The notes under the pieces were generated by a model, which made no database searches, was not told the DNA's origin, and saw nothing but the letters and a program-made list of their open reading frames with translations. From the NCBI GenBank assembly GCA_022376925.1, contig JAIOJX010000005.1:14536501-14600500 (forward strand): 64,000 nt of DNA, read 5' to 3'. Positions 34,672 to 46,313 of this stretch are shown in pieces (the first letter of the stretch is position 1; every line of letters begins with the position of its first letter). The stretch is from Tragulus kanchil. Taxonomy: Eukaryota > Chordata > Mammalia > Artiodactyla > Tragulidae. A program made the translations under genes and the position numbers.

Positions 34672-34889
34672 GAGAATGCCCTAGCAGTCTGCCAAAAGAT
34701 AGATAGAGAAGAGGAATTACTCTGGGAATATTGAGTGCCCTCTGTCTAACCATGCCCAGGCAATAACCAGGAATTTGGTAATAATCAGAAATTATCAAGT
34801 AGTGCTATGGAGCTGAAGTGGAAGTTACATGAGGCCATCAGAATTCAGATTAAGGCTTTTCTAATGATTTTTTTAAATTGTGGCTGCTT

Positions 34890-34944
34890 TTATTGGTTCT
34901 TTATTTATTTATTTTCATCCATCTTTGTGCAGTGGTCTCTCCCA
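34890..34944 (-). mobile_element. CHR-2-like SINE remnant, cut by the junction
   Basis: Only the tail part (ATTTTCATCCATCTTTGTGC) is present before copy 2 of duplication K begins. The complete element is at 35940-36175. Confidence 0.8.
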
Positions 34945-35939
34945 TTGAATTGTACTTTGCTGTTGGCTTACTTATTCTTGAATCATCTTATGGAATCATC
35001 AGCTCAATAGTTGGATGCCTCCTGTCCTCTCCTGCTGCCCAGAAGCAGCTCTCTGCCTGGAGAAAGTCATCTACAAGGGGACAGACTCATGGACGAGGAC
35101 CACGGGAAGCCTCTGAGAGACCATGCGAATCAGGCCAGCTTTTCCAAGCACTGAAATGAACCTGCAGGAGCCTTGCAGGCAAAGGTATATTTTGGGACAT
35201 CAACACTGCACATTACAAGTTAAGTCTCCTGTTTCACATTAAGTGTCTCTCTCTCACTCTCTCCCACACACACATACACACACCCTAAGACACATTGATA
35301 CCATCATTCATTTCTCATTGCCTCTGATTGTCTCTTTCTGTATCTGTCTGTCTTTTTCACTGTGTTTCAATCTCTGTGACTCTGTCTCTCTGTGTCTATC
35401 TTAATCTACTTCTCCCCCAACGTATCCTTTTAATTAAAATAATGAAATCGTATTGTCAAATGGCTGTCACTAATTGGTCACATGAGCCAGTGTGACCTGC
35501 CCCATTTATAGGTTATTCTTTCTGAACTACAGAGACCTCACTGAATAAGGATTTTCCAGAGAAGAAATTGACACTTTTGTATTCCCAAGATTTGAATGCT
35601 TAAGAATGGTCTAGCATGGGAATTCCCTGGTGGCCCAGTAGTTATGACTCTGAGCTTTCACTGCCAAGGGTGAGGGTTCGATCCCTGGCTAGGGAAGTAA
35701 GATCCCACAAGTCATGTCATGTAGCCAAAAAAAAAAGAGAATGCCCTAGCAGTCTGCCAAAAGATAGATAGAGAAGAGGAATTACTCTGGGAATATTGAG
35801 TGCCCTCTGTCTAACCATGCCCAGGCAATAACCAGGAATTTGGTAATAATCAGAAATTATCAAGTAGTGCTATGGAGCTGAAGTGGAAGTTACATGAGGC
35901 CATCAGAATTCAGATTAAGGCTTTTCTAATGATTTTTTT

Positions 35940-36175
35940 AAATTGTGGCTGCTTTTATTGGTTCTTTATTTATTTATTTTCATCCATCTTTGTGCAGTGG
36001 TCTCTCCCATTGCAAAGTACTTGATCTGGGCACATGTGCTCCAGAGCGCTGGCTCATAATTGGACACACCGGTCCAACATCTCCGCCACACGTGGGATCC
36101 TCCCAGGCCAGGGATCAAACCGGTGCCCCTTGCACTGCAAGGCGAAATCTACCCACTGGACCACCAGGGAAGCCC
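35940..36175 (-). mobile_element. CHR-2-like SINE, short-tail type
   Basis: Complete reverse-strand element from an AAATTGTGGC tail to CCACCAGGGAAGCCC. Target duplication TTCTAATGATTTT occurs at 35924 and 36176. It proves that the copy 2 plus right flank arrangement is the native one. Confidence 0.9.
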
Positions 36176-36188
36176 TTCTAATGATTTT

Positions 36189-36438
36189 AAAAAATAGATA
36201 GTGCTCAATCTTTGCTATAGAAATACCTCAAACCAGACTTCCACAAGTCTCTGATGAAGAGAACCAGAGGCAATTTCTGGTATCCACCTCCCTCCCCCAC
36301 ATTCCATTCACTGGCCACATCAACATCTGGTGGACATTCTGAGTGGAATGTTAAACAACTTTCCTAATTGGGAGGAGGAAAGTGGAGCATTCATGAGAAA
36401 GAACAGGAAAGATGATCAGAGAGGACAAAAGCAAGGGA
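36189..36438. other. Unannotated stretch
   Basis: Single-copy-like sequence between two SINEs. No recognised feature. Confidence 0.35.
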
Positions 36439-36450
36439 GGAAAGCACTTT

Positions 36451-36719
36451 TTTTTTTTAAATTTTGGCCTCTTTCAATGGTTTTTTATTTGTATATTTTC
36501 AGCCATCTTTATTCTTTGGCCTGTGTGGGCCTCCCATCACAGTGGCCTCTCTCATTGCAGAGCACCGGCTCTGGGCACATGTGCTCCAGAGCACTGGCTC
36601 GTCATTGGACACACTGGTCCGGCCGCTCCACGTCACTTGAGATCTTCCTGGGCCAGAGATCAAACCAGCGCCCTTTCCACTAGCAAGAGTCTCTATCCAC
36701 TGGACCACCAGGGAAGCCT
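36451..36719 (-). mobile_element. CHR-2-like SINE, short-tail type
   Basis: Reverse-strand element (AAATTTTGGCCTCTTTCAAT to CCACCAGGGAAGCC) with target duplication GGAAAGCACTTTT at 36439 and 36720. A left-truncated image lies at 37603-37828 and lacks the left target duplication. Confidence 0.9.
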
Positions 36720-38713
36720 GGAAAGCACTTTTTCAAAACTTGTAATACATTCCACGTTGAGCAATGGGTGAAAATAAATGAAAATTAAGTGAAGTTACTC
36801 ATTTCTAAAGTAGATTCTAACTCATTTCTAAAGTAGATTCTAAGAGAGTGTTTTTCACATACTATACTGACAAATTCTAAACTGAGAACGCCTAGTGCTA
36901 TTAAATATACAGTGTAAAAGGAACTTACAGGCTAGTCATAAAAGGGTACAGAGGTTTTGGAAATCAGTCTAATGGTATATCAAGATGATTCGTTTTTTTT
37001 TCATATCCATGGGAACGGTAATATAGAATCTGGATAGAATTCTAAGCACATATTCCTGAAATAGATTTAAAAATTAATGCACAGAGATGTTCATTACAGC
37101 ATTATTCATCACGGCATTAAGACAGAAAAATGGAAACAACCTGAATATCTACCATTAGGGAGATATTTCAGGGAAAATGGTTTGCAGATAACTGTAAATA
37201 CAGAGAAATGCTTACAGTAACTCGTTAGGAGAGAAAACTATAATCTAAACTATGATAGGGATTTATATGTAATTTTTTCCTTTTGATTTTTTGAGGTCTT
37301 ATGAAGTCCCTTCCATGTGATAACATTGCTTTAACAACCATCCTCAGAAAACTGTAGACTCAAAGGCAGAAATTCAAACACCTGCATAAACCTTCTGAAA
37401 ACTGGACCCACCAACCAGTTCTGATGCATGACTCCCTGAGGAAAGACACTGTGTCAATGTTTCCTTCTGAGGTTCTTAGACTCTCTGACAACTTTTTATG
37501 GTTATCCTTTATTGAATTAAAATCACCACAGCCCCAATTACCAAACTCCACAGAAATTTTCAGAAATCCTTTGGATGCCCAATCCTCCAGGGTTTTTATT
37601 TATATATTTTCAGCCATCTTTATTCTTTGGCCTGTGTGGGCCTCCCATCACAGTGGCCTCTCTCATTAGAGCACCGGCTCTGGGCACATGTGCTCAAGAG
37701 CACTGGCTCGTCATTGGACACACTGGTCCGGCCGCTCCACGTCACTTGAGATCTTCCTGGGCCAGAGATCAAACCAGCGCCCTTTCCACTAGCAAGAGTC
37801 TCTATCCACTGGACCACCAGGGAAGCCTGGAAAGCACTTTTTCAAAACTTGTAATACATTCCACGTTGAGCAATGGGTGAAAATAAATGAAAATTAAGTG
37901 AAGTTACTCATTTCTAAAGTAGATTCTAACTCATTTCTAAAGTAGATTCTAAGAGAGTGTTTTTCACATACTATACTGACAAATTCTAAACTGAGAACGC
38001 CTAGTGCTATTAAATATACAGTGTAAAAGGAACTTACAGGCTAGTCATAAAAGGGTACAGAGGTTTTGGAAATCAGTCTAATGGTATATCAAGATGATTC
38101 GTTTTTTTTTCATATCCATGGGAACGGTAATATAGAATCTGGATAGAATTCTAAGCACATATTCCTGAAATAGATTTAAAAATTAATGCACAGAGATGTT
38201 CATTACAGCATTATTCATCACGGCATTAAGACAGAAAAATGGAAACAACCTGAATATCTACCATTAGGGAGATATTTCAGGGAAAATGGTTTGCAGATAA
38301 CTGTAAATACAGAGAAATGCTTACAGTAACTCGTTAGGAGAGAAAACTATAATCTAAACTATGATAGGGATTTATATGTAATTTTTTCCTTTTGATTTTT
38401 TGAGGTCTTATGAAGTCCCTTCCATGTGATAACATTGCTTTAACAACCATCCTCAGAAAACTGTAGACTCAAAGGCAGAAATTCAAACACCTGCATAAAC
38501 CTTCTGAAAACTGGACCCACCAACCAGTTCTGATGCATGACTCCCTGAGGAAAGACACTGTGTCAATGTTTCCTTCTGAGGTTCTTAGACTCTCTGACAA
38601 CTTTTTATGGTTATCCTTTATTGAATTAAAATCACCACAGCCCCAATTACCAAACTCCACGCAGAAATTTTCAGAAATCCTTTGGAGCAGTCGCCCAAAT
38701 CCTCCAGGGTTTT
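36492..38713. repeat. Tandem duplication L, unit about 1111 bp
   Basis: Copy 1 is 36492-37602 and copy 2 is 37603-38713. The left end of copy 2 lost GC from the SINE phrase TTGCAGAGCACC. The right end of copy 1 reads TTTGGATGCCCAATCC, where copy 2 and the third copy at about 39760 read TTTGGAGCAGTCGCCCAAAT. Both losses face the junction. Confidence 0.9.
37045..37240 (+). mobile_element. Old L1 fragment
   Basis: AGAGATGTTCATTACAGCAT, ATGGAAACAACCTGAATATC and TACCATTAGGGAGATA follow the familiar L1 (L1M-type) order. Image at 38155-38349. Confidence 0.65.
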
Positions 38714-40600
38714 CTCTAGTTGCAAACTTCAGAGGGTTTAGCTAAACTGAATATTACATGAAAATATAGTGTTACACGTTGACTTGCAAACATTCTTTGG
38801 TAAGATTTTAGCAACCATATTTTGGTGAATAAATGGAGCGAGGAGAGTGAATCACGGCCTGAAATGCCTTTGTCTAGAAAAGCCCATTCTTGTTTAGAAA
38901 CCTGTCCCCTAGGGCCTGAGAGATGGGTACAGGGAACTACCAGACTGTTAACCGCACCTACTTCTGTCTCAATGTAGGAGGCTCTGTCGTAGAGAGTGAA
39001 GTAAGTCAGAAAGAGAAAGACAAATATCATACAGTAACACGTACATATGGAATCTAAAAAGAGAGTAGCAACAGTCCTATGTGCAGGGCAGCAAAGGAGA
39101 CACAGGCGTAAAGACTGATTTTTGGACACAGCAGAAGGAGAGGGTGGGATAATTTAAGAGAGCAGCATCAAAACATATATAGTGCCATGCGTAGACTAGA
39201 GAGCCAGTGGGAATTTACTTTGTGGCACAGGGAACCCAAAGCCAGTGCTCCGTGGCGACCTGGAGGGATGGGCAGGGAGGGGCAGCCAGGAGGGAGGGGA
39301 CACATGTAGGCCTGTGGCCAGCTCATGTTGATGCCTGGCAGAGGCCGTCACAGTGTCGTAGAGGAATTCGCCTCCAACTGAAATAAATAAATAAATGTAG
39401 TAGGCTTCACAGAAACTGTTGGTCTGATAGTTCAACCTTGTTTTTCTCTGTAGTTTCTGGAGAGTTATAGTTGCCAGACCAAGGCCCAGGGACTATCTCA
39501 ATGACAGTGACTTTTCATAGGTCTTATGAAGCCCCACTGTAAAGTACTCAAAGGCAGAAATTCAAACACCTGCATAAACCTTCTGAAAACTGGACCCACC
39601 AACCAGTTCTGATGCATGACTCCCTGAGGAAAGACACTGTGTCAATGTTTCCTTCTGAGGTTCTTAGACTCTCTGACAACTTTTTATGGTTATCCTTTAT
39701 TGAATTAAAATCACCACAGCCCCAATTACCAAACTCCACGCAGAAATTTTCAGAAATCCTTTGGAGCAGTCGCCCAAATCCTCCAGGGTTTTCTAGTTGC
39801 AAACTTCAGAGGGTTTAGCTAAACTGAATATTACATGAAAATATAGTGTTACACGTTGACTTGCAAACATTCTTTGGTAAGATTTTAGCAACCATATTTT
39901 GGTGAATAAATGGAGCGAGGAGAGTGAATCACGGCCTGAAATGCCTTTGTCTAGAAAAGCCCATTCTTGTTTAGAAACCTGTCCCCTAGGGCCTGAGAGA
40001 TGGGTACAGGGAACTACCAGACTGTTAACCGCACCTACTTCTGTCTCAATGTAGGAGGCTCTGTCGTAGAGAGTGAAGTAAGTCAGAAAGAGAAAGACAA
40101 ATATCATACAGTAACACGTACATATGGAATCTAAAAAGAGAGTAGCAACAGTCCTATGTGCAGGGCAGCAAAGGAGACACAGGCGTAAAGACTGATTTTT
40201 GGACACAGCAGAAGGAGAGGGTGGGATAATTTAAGAGAGCAGCATCAAAACATATATAGTGCCATGCGTAGACTAGAGAGCCAGTGGGAATTTACTTTGT
40301 GGCACAGGGAACCCAAAGCCAGTGCTCCGTGGCGACCTGGAGGGATGGGCAGGGAGGGGCAGCCAGGAGGGAGGGGACACATGTAGGCCTGTGGCCAGCT
40401 CATGTTGATGCCTGGCAGAGGCCGTCACAGTGTCGTAGAGGAATTCGCCTCCAACTGAAATAAATAAATAAATGTAGTAGGCTTCACAGAAACTGTTGGT
40501 CTGATAGTTCAACCTTGTTTTTCTCTGTAGTTTCTGGAGAGTTATAGTTGCCAGACCAAGGCCCAGGGACTATCTCCATGACAGTGACTTTTTCATAGGT
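38467..40600. repeat. Tandem duplication M, unit about 1079 bp, chained to L
   Basis: Copy 1 is 38467-39515, then about 30 nt of filler resembling the sequence upstream of copy 1 (TCTTATGAAG...ACTGTA), then copy 2 is 39546-40600. Copy 2 lost a CT near 39792 and copy 1 lost a T near 39514. The segment starting ACTCAAAGGCAG is present three times (37358, 38467, 39546). Confidence 0.9.
38980..39395 (+). mobile_element. Artiodactyl L1 3' end
   Basis: GTGAAGTAAGTCAGAAAGAG, AAAGACAAATATCATACAGT, TATGGAATCTAAAAAGAG, GCACAGGGAACCCAAAGC and AGGGAGGGGACACATG in L1 order, ending AATAAATAAATAAATG. Image at 40059-40473. Confidence 0.75.
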
Positions 40601-40604
40601 AATC

Positions 40605-40970
40605 TTTTTTTAACTTTTTACTTTATGTTAAAGTGCAGTTCATTAACCCTGTTGTGTGCATTGTGGGTGTACAGCAAAGTGATTCAGTTATACATATACC
40701 TGACTTTTAAATTTTTTCATGAAATACAATCTGTTGGATTTTTTTCCTGTTAGTTTTAGGGGTTTTCTGTCCTTTCTGAGAACTATTTGCCTACCCCAAG
40801 TCACAAGGATACTTTTCTATGTTGTCTTCTAGAATCTTTATAGTTTTAGCTTTTCATTATAGGTCTACAATTCATTCTAAATTAAGTTTTCTGAGGTCTA
40901 AGGTCGGGTTCAAAGTGGATTTTCTTCCTGCATTTGTTTCACTGTTCTAGACCTATTCTAATGGGCCCTG
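40605..40970. mobile_element. L1 fragments
   Basis: Reverse 3' UTR phrases at 40640-40700 (GTACAGCAAAGTGATTCAGT). Then an older L1M-like block with TTTGCCTACCCCAAGTCACA, TATGTTGTCTTCTAGAATCT and TAAGGTCGGGTTCAAAGTGG. Probably two fragments; the second is not oriented with confidence. Confidence 0.65.
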
Positions 40971-41357
40971 GTGCAACCAGATCTGTGATTGGCCCATCAG
41001 CATCCTGCTCTTTCCCTGCCATAACTCAAACTGTGCGATCTTATCTGGAAATGTCTGTCTGAGTACTTTTCTTTTCCCAGCCTCCTCTTGCTTGCGTGAC
41101 TTTTCTGTGTGTCAGAGGCATTTCTTTTGCCCGGAGGAAAAGTAGGATAGTTAAAGTAGGAATTTAAAAAGCAGGAAACAGTCAATGTTCTGTATTTCTT
41201 TTTAACCTCTAAACAGGCTTTTGAATATCTGAAGAGAAGTCCTGAGGGAATCAGAGAACAGAATTTAGACCACAAAAATAGAAGTAGAAAGAGGATGAAA
41301 GAAAAATGGACCATGGCTTCCCCACCAATACCTATAAATAGAGGGTCTTTTGGGCTG
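40971..41357. other. Unannotated stretch with a long but unsupported open frame
   Basis: Contains most of the longest open frame in the window (192 codons, minus, 40997-41575). The frame is hydrophobic and low in domain-like features, with no signal, splice or family support. Regarded as chance. Confidence 0.4.
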
Positions 41358-41797
41358 AGAAGCAGAAATGTGAAGGGATGGAGGGTGGACAGGACCTTAG
41401 GAGAGGCAGAGGCTGGGAATAAGTGGTCTGACAGGGCAGGATAAAGACAGACAAGTAGGGTCAGCATCAGAAAAATTGCTGAGCCTAGCAGACAGCACTC
41501 AGGATTTCTGGTGAAGCTGAACCAGTGCTTACAGACCACTGGCTGCTGTTCTAGGGCATCCAGCAATCTTCCCAACTGCAGACGTGTTAGCGATTCATCT
41601 GGTCCTTGGTGGCTTTCATTCTAATAGTTCAATTGTTTCTTGCTTTCCATCTGAAATGTATAGGTAGTCACTGCTTCCCTCCGTTTATTAAGAGCCTAGT
41701 ATCTTCATAAATTCTTCTCCCAATTCTTCTCTGATGTGTTTAGGCCCTAACACCGAGAGATGAAATGGTAGACACTCCTGCATTAAGACTTGGGTGT

Positions 41798-42033
41798 AGG
41801 GTTTCCCTGGTGGTCCAGTGGGTGACAAGTCCGCCTTGCAGTGCAGGGGGTACCGGTTCGATCCCTGACCTGGGAGGATCCCATGTACCACGGAGCAGCT
41901 GGACCAATGAGTCAGCAGCAAGGGGGGCAGCTGCGATGGGGGGCCCACAGAGGCCAAAGAGTGAAGATGGATGAAAATAAATGAATGAAAAGACCAATGG
42001 AGGAGGCTAAAATTAAAAAAAAAAAAAGAAAGA
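41798..42033 (+). mobile_element. CHR-2-like SINE, short-tail type, internally deleted
   Basis: Head and B box intact (GTTCGATCCC), but the middle of the body (GAGCTCTGGAGCGCATGCGC region) is missing, giving about 235 bp. Tail GAGGAGGCTAAAATT plus A run. Target duplication AAGACTTGGGTGT at 41785 and 42034. Image at 42893-43131. Confidence 0.85.
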
Positions 42034-42109
42034 AAGACTTGGGTGTGCCTGGACAATAGCGAAAAACATTCATATCACATACTCACTCTACAGTATTGTA
42101 ATAACTCCT

Positions 42110-42240
42110 TTTTCTATCCTCCACTAAACTGAACACTGAGGAGGGCAAAGACCTTGGCAGTCTTGGTCAGCATCTAGCCCCGGTGCCCAGTGCAGTGCCT
42201 GGTATGTTGTAGGGGCTCAGTCAGCCCTACAGGGTTAAAT
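42110..42240 (+). mobile_element. L2 LINE 3' terminus
   Basis: ACTGAGGAGGGCAAAGACC, CAGTGCAGTGCCTGGTATGT and GTAGGGGCTCAGTCAGCC match the L2 end. Image at 43206-43336. Confidence 0.6.
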
Positions 42241-43615
42241 CAGTGATTTGATAAAGAATGAGTGATTTTTAAATACACTGTACGTTCCTTACATAGGAAG
42301 AATATCAAGATAATACTGGTTTTTATCCTCAACATGTAAGATCTTAACACTACAACATTTAAAAAGAAAACTATTCATAATTTTAAGGTATTTTTAGACT
42401 TTCCTGTTTTGTTGTTAAGACTTCCCAACCTTGACGCTGTTTAGAGTCTGCCAGAAGCAGAAATGTGAAGGGATGGAGGGTGGACAGGACCTTAGGAGAG
42501 GCAGAGGCTGGGAATAAGTGGTCTGACAGGGCAGGATAAAGACAGACAAGTAGGGTCAGCATCAGAAAAATTGCTGAGCCTAGCAGACAGCACTCAGGAT
42601 TTCTGGTGAAGCTGAACCAGTGCTTACAGACCACTGGCTGCTGTTCTAGGGCATCCAGCAATCTTCCCAACTGCAGACGTGTTAGCGATTCATCTGGTCC
42701 TTGGTGGCTTTCATTCTAATAGTTCAATTGTTTCTTGCTTTCCATCTGAAATGTATAGGTAGTCACTGCTTCCCTCCGTTTATTAAGAGCCTAGTATCTT
42801 CATAAATTCTTCTCCCAATTCTTCTCTGATGTGTTTAGGCCCTAACACCGAGAGATGAAATGGTAGACACTCCTGCATTAAGACTTGGGTGTAGGGTTTC
42901 CCTGGTGGTCCAGTGGGTGACAAGTCCGCCTTGCAGTGCAGGGGGTACCGGTTCGATCCCTGACCTGGGAGGATCCCATGTACCACGGAGCAGCTGGACC
43001 AATGAGTCAGCAGCAAGGGGGGCAGCTGCGATGGGGGGCCCACAGAGGCCAAAGAGTGAAGATGGATGAAAATAAATGAATGAAAAGACCAATGGAGGAG
43101 GCTAAAATTAAAAAAAAAAAAAAAAGAAAGAAAGACTTGGGTATGCCTGGACAATAGCGAAAAACATTCATATCACATACTCACTCTACAGTATTGTAAT
43201 AACTCCTTTTTCTATCCTCCACTAAACTGAACACTGAGGAGGGCAAAGACCTTGGCAGTCTTGGTCAGCATCTAGCCCCGGTGCCCAGTGCAGTGCCTGG
43301 TATGTTGTAGGGGCTCAGTCAGCCCTACAGGGTTAAATCAGTGATTTGATAAAGAATGAGTGATTTTTAAATACACTGTACGTTCCTTACATAGGAAGAA
43401 TATCAAGATAATACTGCTTTTTATCCTCAACATGTAAGATCTTAACACTACAACATTTAAAAAGAAAACTATTCATAATTTTAAGGTATTTTTAGACTTT
43501 CCTGTTTTGTTGTTAAGACTTCCCAACCTTGGACGTCTGTTTAGAGCCTCCTATATTCAATCTTTGGAGCCCTGTATATATTTTGTGTTCCAAATGGTAA
43601 GGTCATTGGAAGCAC

Positions 43616-43755
43616 ATCCTGGAATTCTCCAGGCAAGAATACTGGAGTGGGTAGCCGTTCCCTTCTCCAGGAGATCTTCCCAACCCAGGAATTGAACTCA
43701 GGTCTCCTGCATTGCAAGTGGCTTCTTTACTATCTCAGCCACCAGGGAAGACCAT
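43616..43755 (-). mobile_element. Bov-tA2 SINE, 3'-truncated
   Basis: Reverse strand: TTCTCCAGGCAAGAATACTG, CTTCCCAACCCAGGAATTGA, CAGGTCTCCTGCATTGCAAG and CAGCCACCAGGGAAG. Confidence 0.85.
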
Positions 43756-43906
43756 GTATTTGGCGCTTCAAATGGCAAAGTCCTTGAAAGCACAACACCC
43801 AGAGAGTGACAGCATGCACACATGCCATCCAAGGAAACTCCATTTCTTCCATTTGCAGGAAGTAGTTTGACAGACATAAAATTATTAAACTTTTTCTTTT
43901 GGACTT

Positions 43907-44382
43907 GTGGTAGAGTGAATAAGGATCCTCCAGAAGTGTCCACGTCCTAGTCCTCAGAATCTGTTACCTTCTATAACAAAAGGGATTTTACAAATGCAAT
44001 TAATTTCAGGATTTTGAAATGAAGACATGACCCTGGATTCTCCAAGAAGGCCCAGTGTAATCACAGGGGTCCTTTAAGAGGCGTAGGAAGGTCAGAGTCA
44101 GAGAAGATGTGAGGATGCAAACAGGGAGGTTTGAAGTTCCTCTATGGTTGGTTTTGAAGGTGGAGGAAGAAGCCATGGACCAAGGGATGCAAGCAGCTGC
44201 GAGAAGCTGGAAAAAGGAAAGAAACAGATTCTCCCCTAAAGCTTTCAGAAGGAGCGCAGTCCTGCTGACTCTTTGATTTTTAAGGCTTCTGACCTCCAGA
44301 ATTAAAAGATAATAAATTTGCATAGTTTTAATCTACTAAGTTTTGGTCAATTATTATGCAACAATAGAAAATGAATACTGTT
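43907..44382 (+). mobile_element. MLT1-type LTR (ERVL-MaLR)
   Basis: Ancient LTR remnant without coding sequence. Phrases GTGTCCACGTCCTAGTCCTC, AAAAGGGATTTTACAAATGC, ATGACCCTGGATTCTCC, GAGAAGATGTGAGGATGC, GCTTCTGACCTCCAGAATT and CTACTAAGTTTTGG lie in MLT1 order. Confidence 0.7.
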
Positions 44383-45008
44383 CTACAAACTTTCCATTTG
44401 CATTGGCCATATACAGAATGCTGGCTGAGAGGGGCTTGAGAAGAGCCTTATGAGGTGATGCTCAACTGGGACAGAACAGGAATTCTATAAACAGAGCAGG
44501 TGATGCTAAAGAATTTAAATTATTCAGTTATGTATAAATTGCCTTATGAATATTTATAAGCATATGTCTGAATATTATAAACATATCCAGATTATATATA
44601 TACATATAGATATATGCACACATATCACACCCAAATACACACATATACACTATCTTGGGAGAGGTGTAAACAAAAGAGTGTGGTATAAGAGTACCTAATC
44701 CATTTTTAATTACACATCTTACCCAGATTTTCCACAGATAGTACTGTAGTTTGCTTGAAAAAAAATAATGTTGTAAAAGTTAGTTTGAGAAGTGGAAGAC
44801 AGAGTTCTTAGAGATAAATGAATGAATAATTAGAATTCGTTAAATTAGATTGAATAATGATGTACCAGTGTTTCATGATGGATCAGTGATGGATTTCATT
44901 GGATTTTTCCTAAGACTATGAAAAATCCTGATCTTTGAGCAAAGCTGAAAAATTACTTTGTATGCCTTATAGGATCAAGGTTAAATGTATAAATAGAAGC
45001 CATGAGTT
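44383..45008. other. AT-rich stretch with AT/CA low-complexity tract
   Basis: Includes a TA/CA-rich tract at 44590-44650. Otherwise no recognised feature. Confidence 0.45.
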
Positions 45009-45023
45009 GTGGTGCCAACTTCT

Positions 45024-45345
45024 TTTTTTTAAGATTTATTTATTTATTTTGGTGAAGATGGGGTGGGGAGGGAGGGGAGCAGGCGGGCCCCTTCTATTGG
45101 TCTTTCTTTTCTCCATTTTCATCCGTCTCTGTTCTTTGGCCCGTGTGGGCCTCCCATCGCAGTGGCCTCTGTCGTCGCAGAGCACCGGGTCTGGGCGCAT
45201 GCGCTCCAGAGCTCTGGCTTGGTAGTTGGACACATCGGTCCAGCCGCTCCGCGGCACATGGGATCTTCCCAGGCCAGGGATCCAACTGGCGCCCCTTGCC
45301 CTGCAAGGTGGTGTCCTTACCCACTGGACCACCAGGGAAGCACCT
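45024..45345 (-). mobile_element. CHR-2-like SINE, long-tail type
   Basis: Complete reverse element with T run, AGATTTATTTATTTATTTTG, GCGGGCCCCTTCTATTGGTC, ATTTTCATCCGTCTCTGTTC and CCACCAGGGAAG. Target duplication GTGGTGCCAACTTCT (45009) / GTGGCGCCAACTTCT (45346), one mismatch. Confidence 0.9.
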
Positions 45346-45360
45346 GTGGCGCCAACTTCT

Positions 45361-46313
45361 AAAGTCGACCCCAATTATAATGTTTTGAGACATACCAGTG
45401 AGACCCTCTTAATCAAAACACACTCTCCACTTTCATCATAATGCCTAACATTCAATTAGCAGTCATTTATTCAATTAGGTTAGAAAGCTCTTTCGCCTCA
45501 GTCTTCTCTCAGAATGTCAAACCTCCATAAGGATAGGGAATCTCTCCAGGTCGCTATCTCCAGCTACCTTAGCAGAAATACCTCATGTAGATTCCTTTTG
45601 GGGGGAGTGGGAGGTGGGAAGGGAGGGGAATACTAAAGGAAGAAAAGAGGACACTGGAATCTGCCTAAGGCTAGCCAGAGCCAAGCTTAAGAACTCTGCA
45701 CTCAAAACAGTTACCAAACTTAGCTGCAAGCAAAGTTGCAAAATAATCATTGCACGCAGATTGCTCTGTCATCTCTCTCTGCAACAGCCTGGTTTAGTAG
45801 TTGTCAATATGATTCCAAATTTAAAGATGCACAAAGCGAGGTACACAGCTAGAAATGAACAAGTCAGGACTAAGTTTAAGTGCCAGCATCGGTAGGATTC
45901 CTTATGCTGCCTGCATTCCTGTTGCAGAGCTTCCCTTTGGTACCAGCCTCTTCCTCATTGCCCCGCTGACTTTCCACCTCAGTTGCTTTGTGTGCTCCCA
46001 TCACCCTGACGCCCAAGTCCTCTCATGCTAGAGCCTCCATTTTGATGGACTTCACACTCCTATTTCTTCCTTCAGCAGCAGAACTGGGGTTCATTTAACT
46101 CAAGGAGGGTTACAGAGGGCATGGGGACACTCCTGAGAGGTCTTCCATGAGCTTAGCACGAAGTTCAAGGGGGCAGAAAGTTAGAACACCCTTGGTTCAG
46201 TAGTAAGCAACAAACCATGACCATCTCTGTATTCCTTCAATGGCCAGTGAAGGCCACTCTTCGCAGGGCGCTATGGTAGCTGCCGGACAACGGAAGTCAG
46301 CATTGGGGAAATC
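45361..46313. other. Mostly unannotated stretch, weak MIR-like piece
   Basis: A weak reverse MIR-like segment at about 45810-45890 (TTTAAAGATGCACAAAGCGA, GGTACACAGCTAGAAATGAA). The remainder is single-copy-like with no gene seen. Confidence 0.4.

Larger units (their letters stand above)
33882..36010. repeat. Tandem duplication K, unit about 1063 bp
   Basis: Copy 1 is 33882-34944 and copy 2 is 34945-36010. The CHR-1 SINE within it arbitrates: copy 1 (toward its right end) reads GATCCTGGCTAGTGAAG, copy 2 reads GATCCCTGGCTAGGGAAG, which is the consensus-like form. The junction cuts through a CHR-2-like SINE. Confidence 0.9.
41358..43549. repeat. Tandem duplication N, unit about 1095 bp
   Basis: Copy 1 is 41358-42452 and copy 2 is 42453-43549. 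The right end of copy 1 reads TTGACGCTGTTTAGAGTC, while copy 2 reads TTGGACGTCTGTTTAGAGCC. The A-tail length and two substitutions (GGGTGTGCC / GGGTATGCC, CTGGTTTT / CTGCTTTT) also differ. Confidence 0.9.

Noticed and set aside
40997..41575. 192-codon minus-strand frame as a gene
   Set aside because: Longest frame in the window, but no recognised family, no domain, no supporting context, and a frame of this length can occur by chance on two strands of 64 kb. Its 5' part is also repeated by duplication N.
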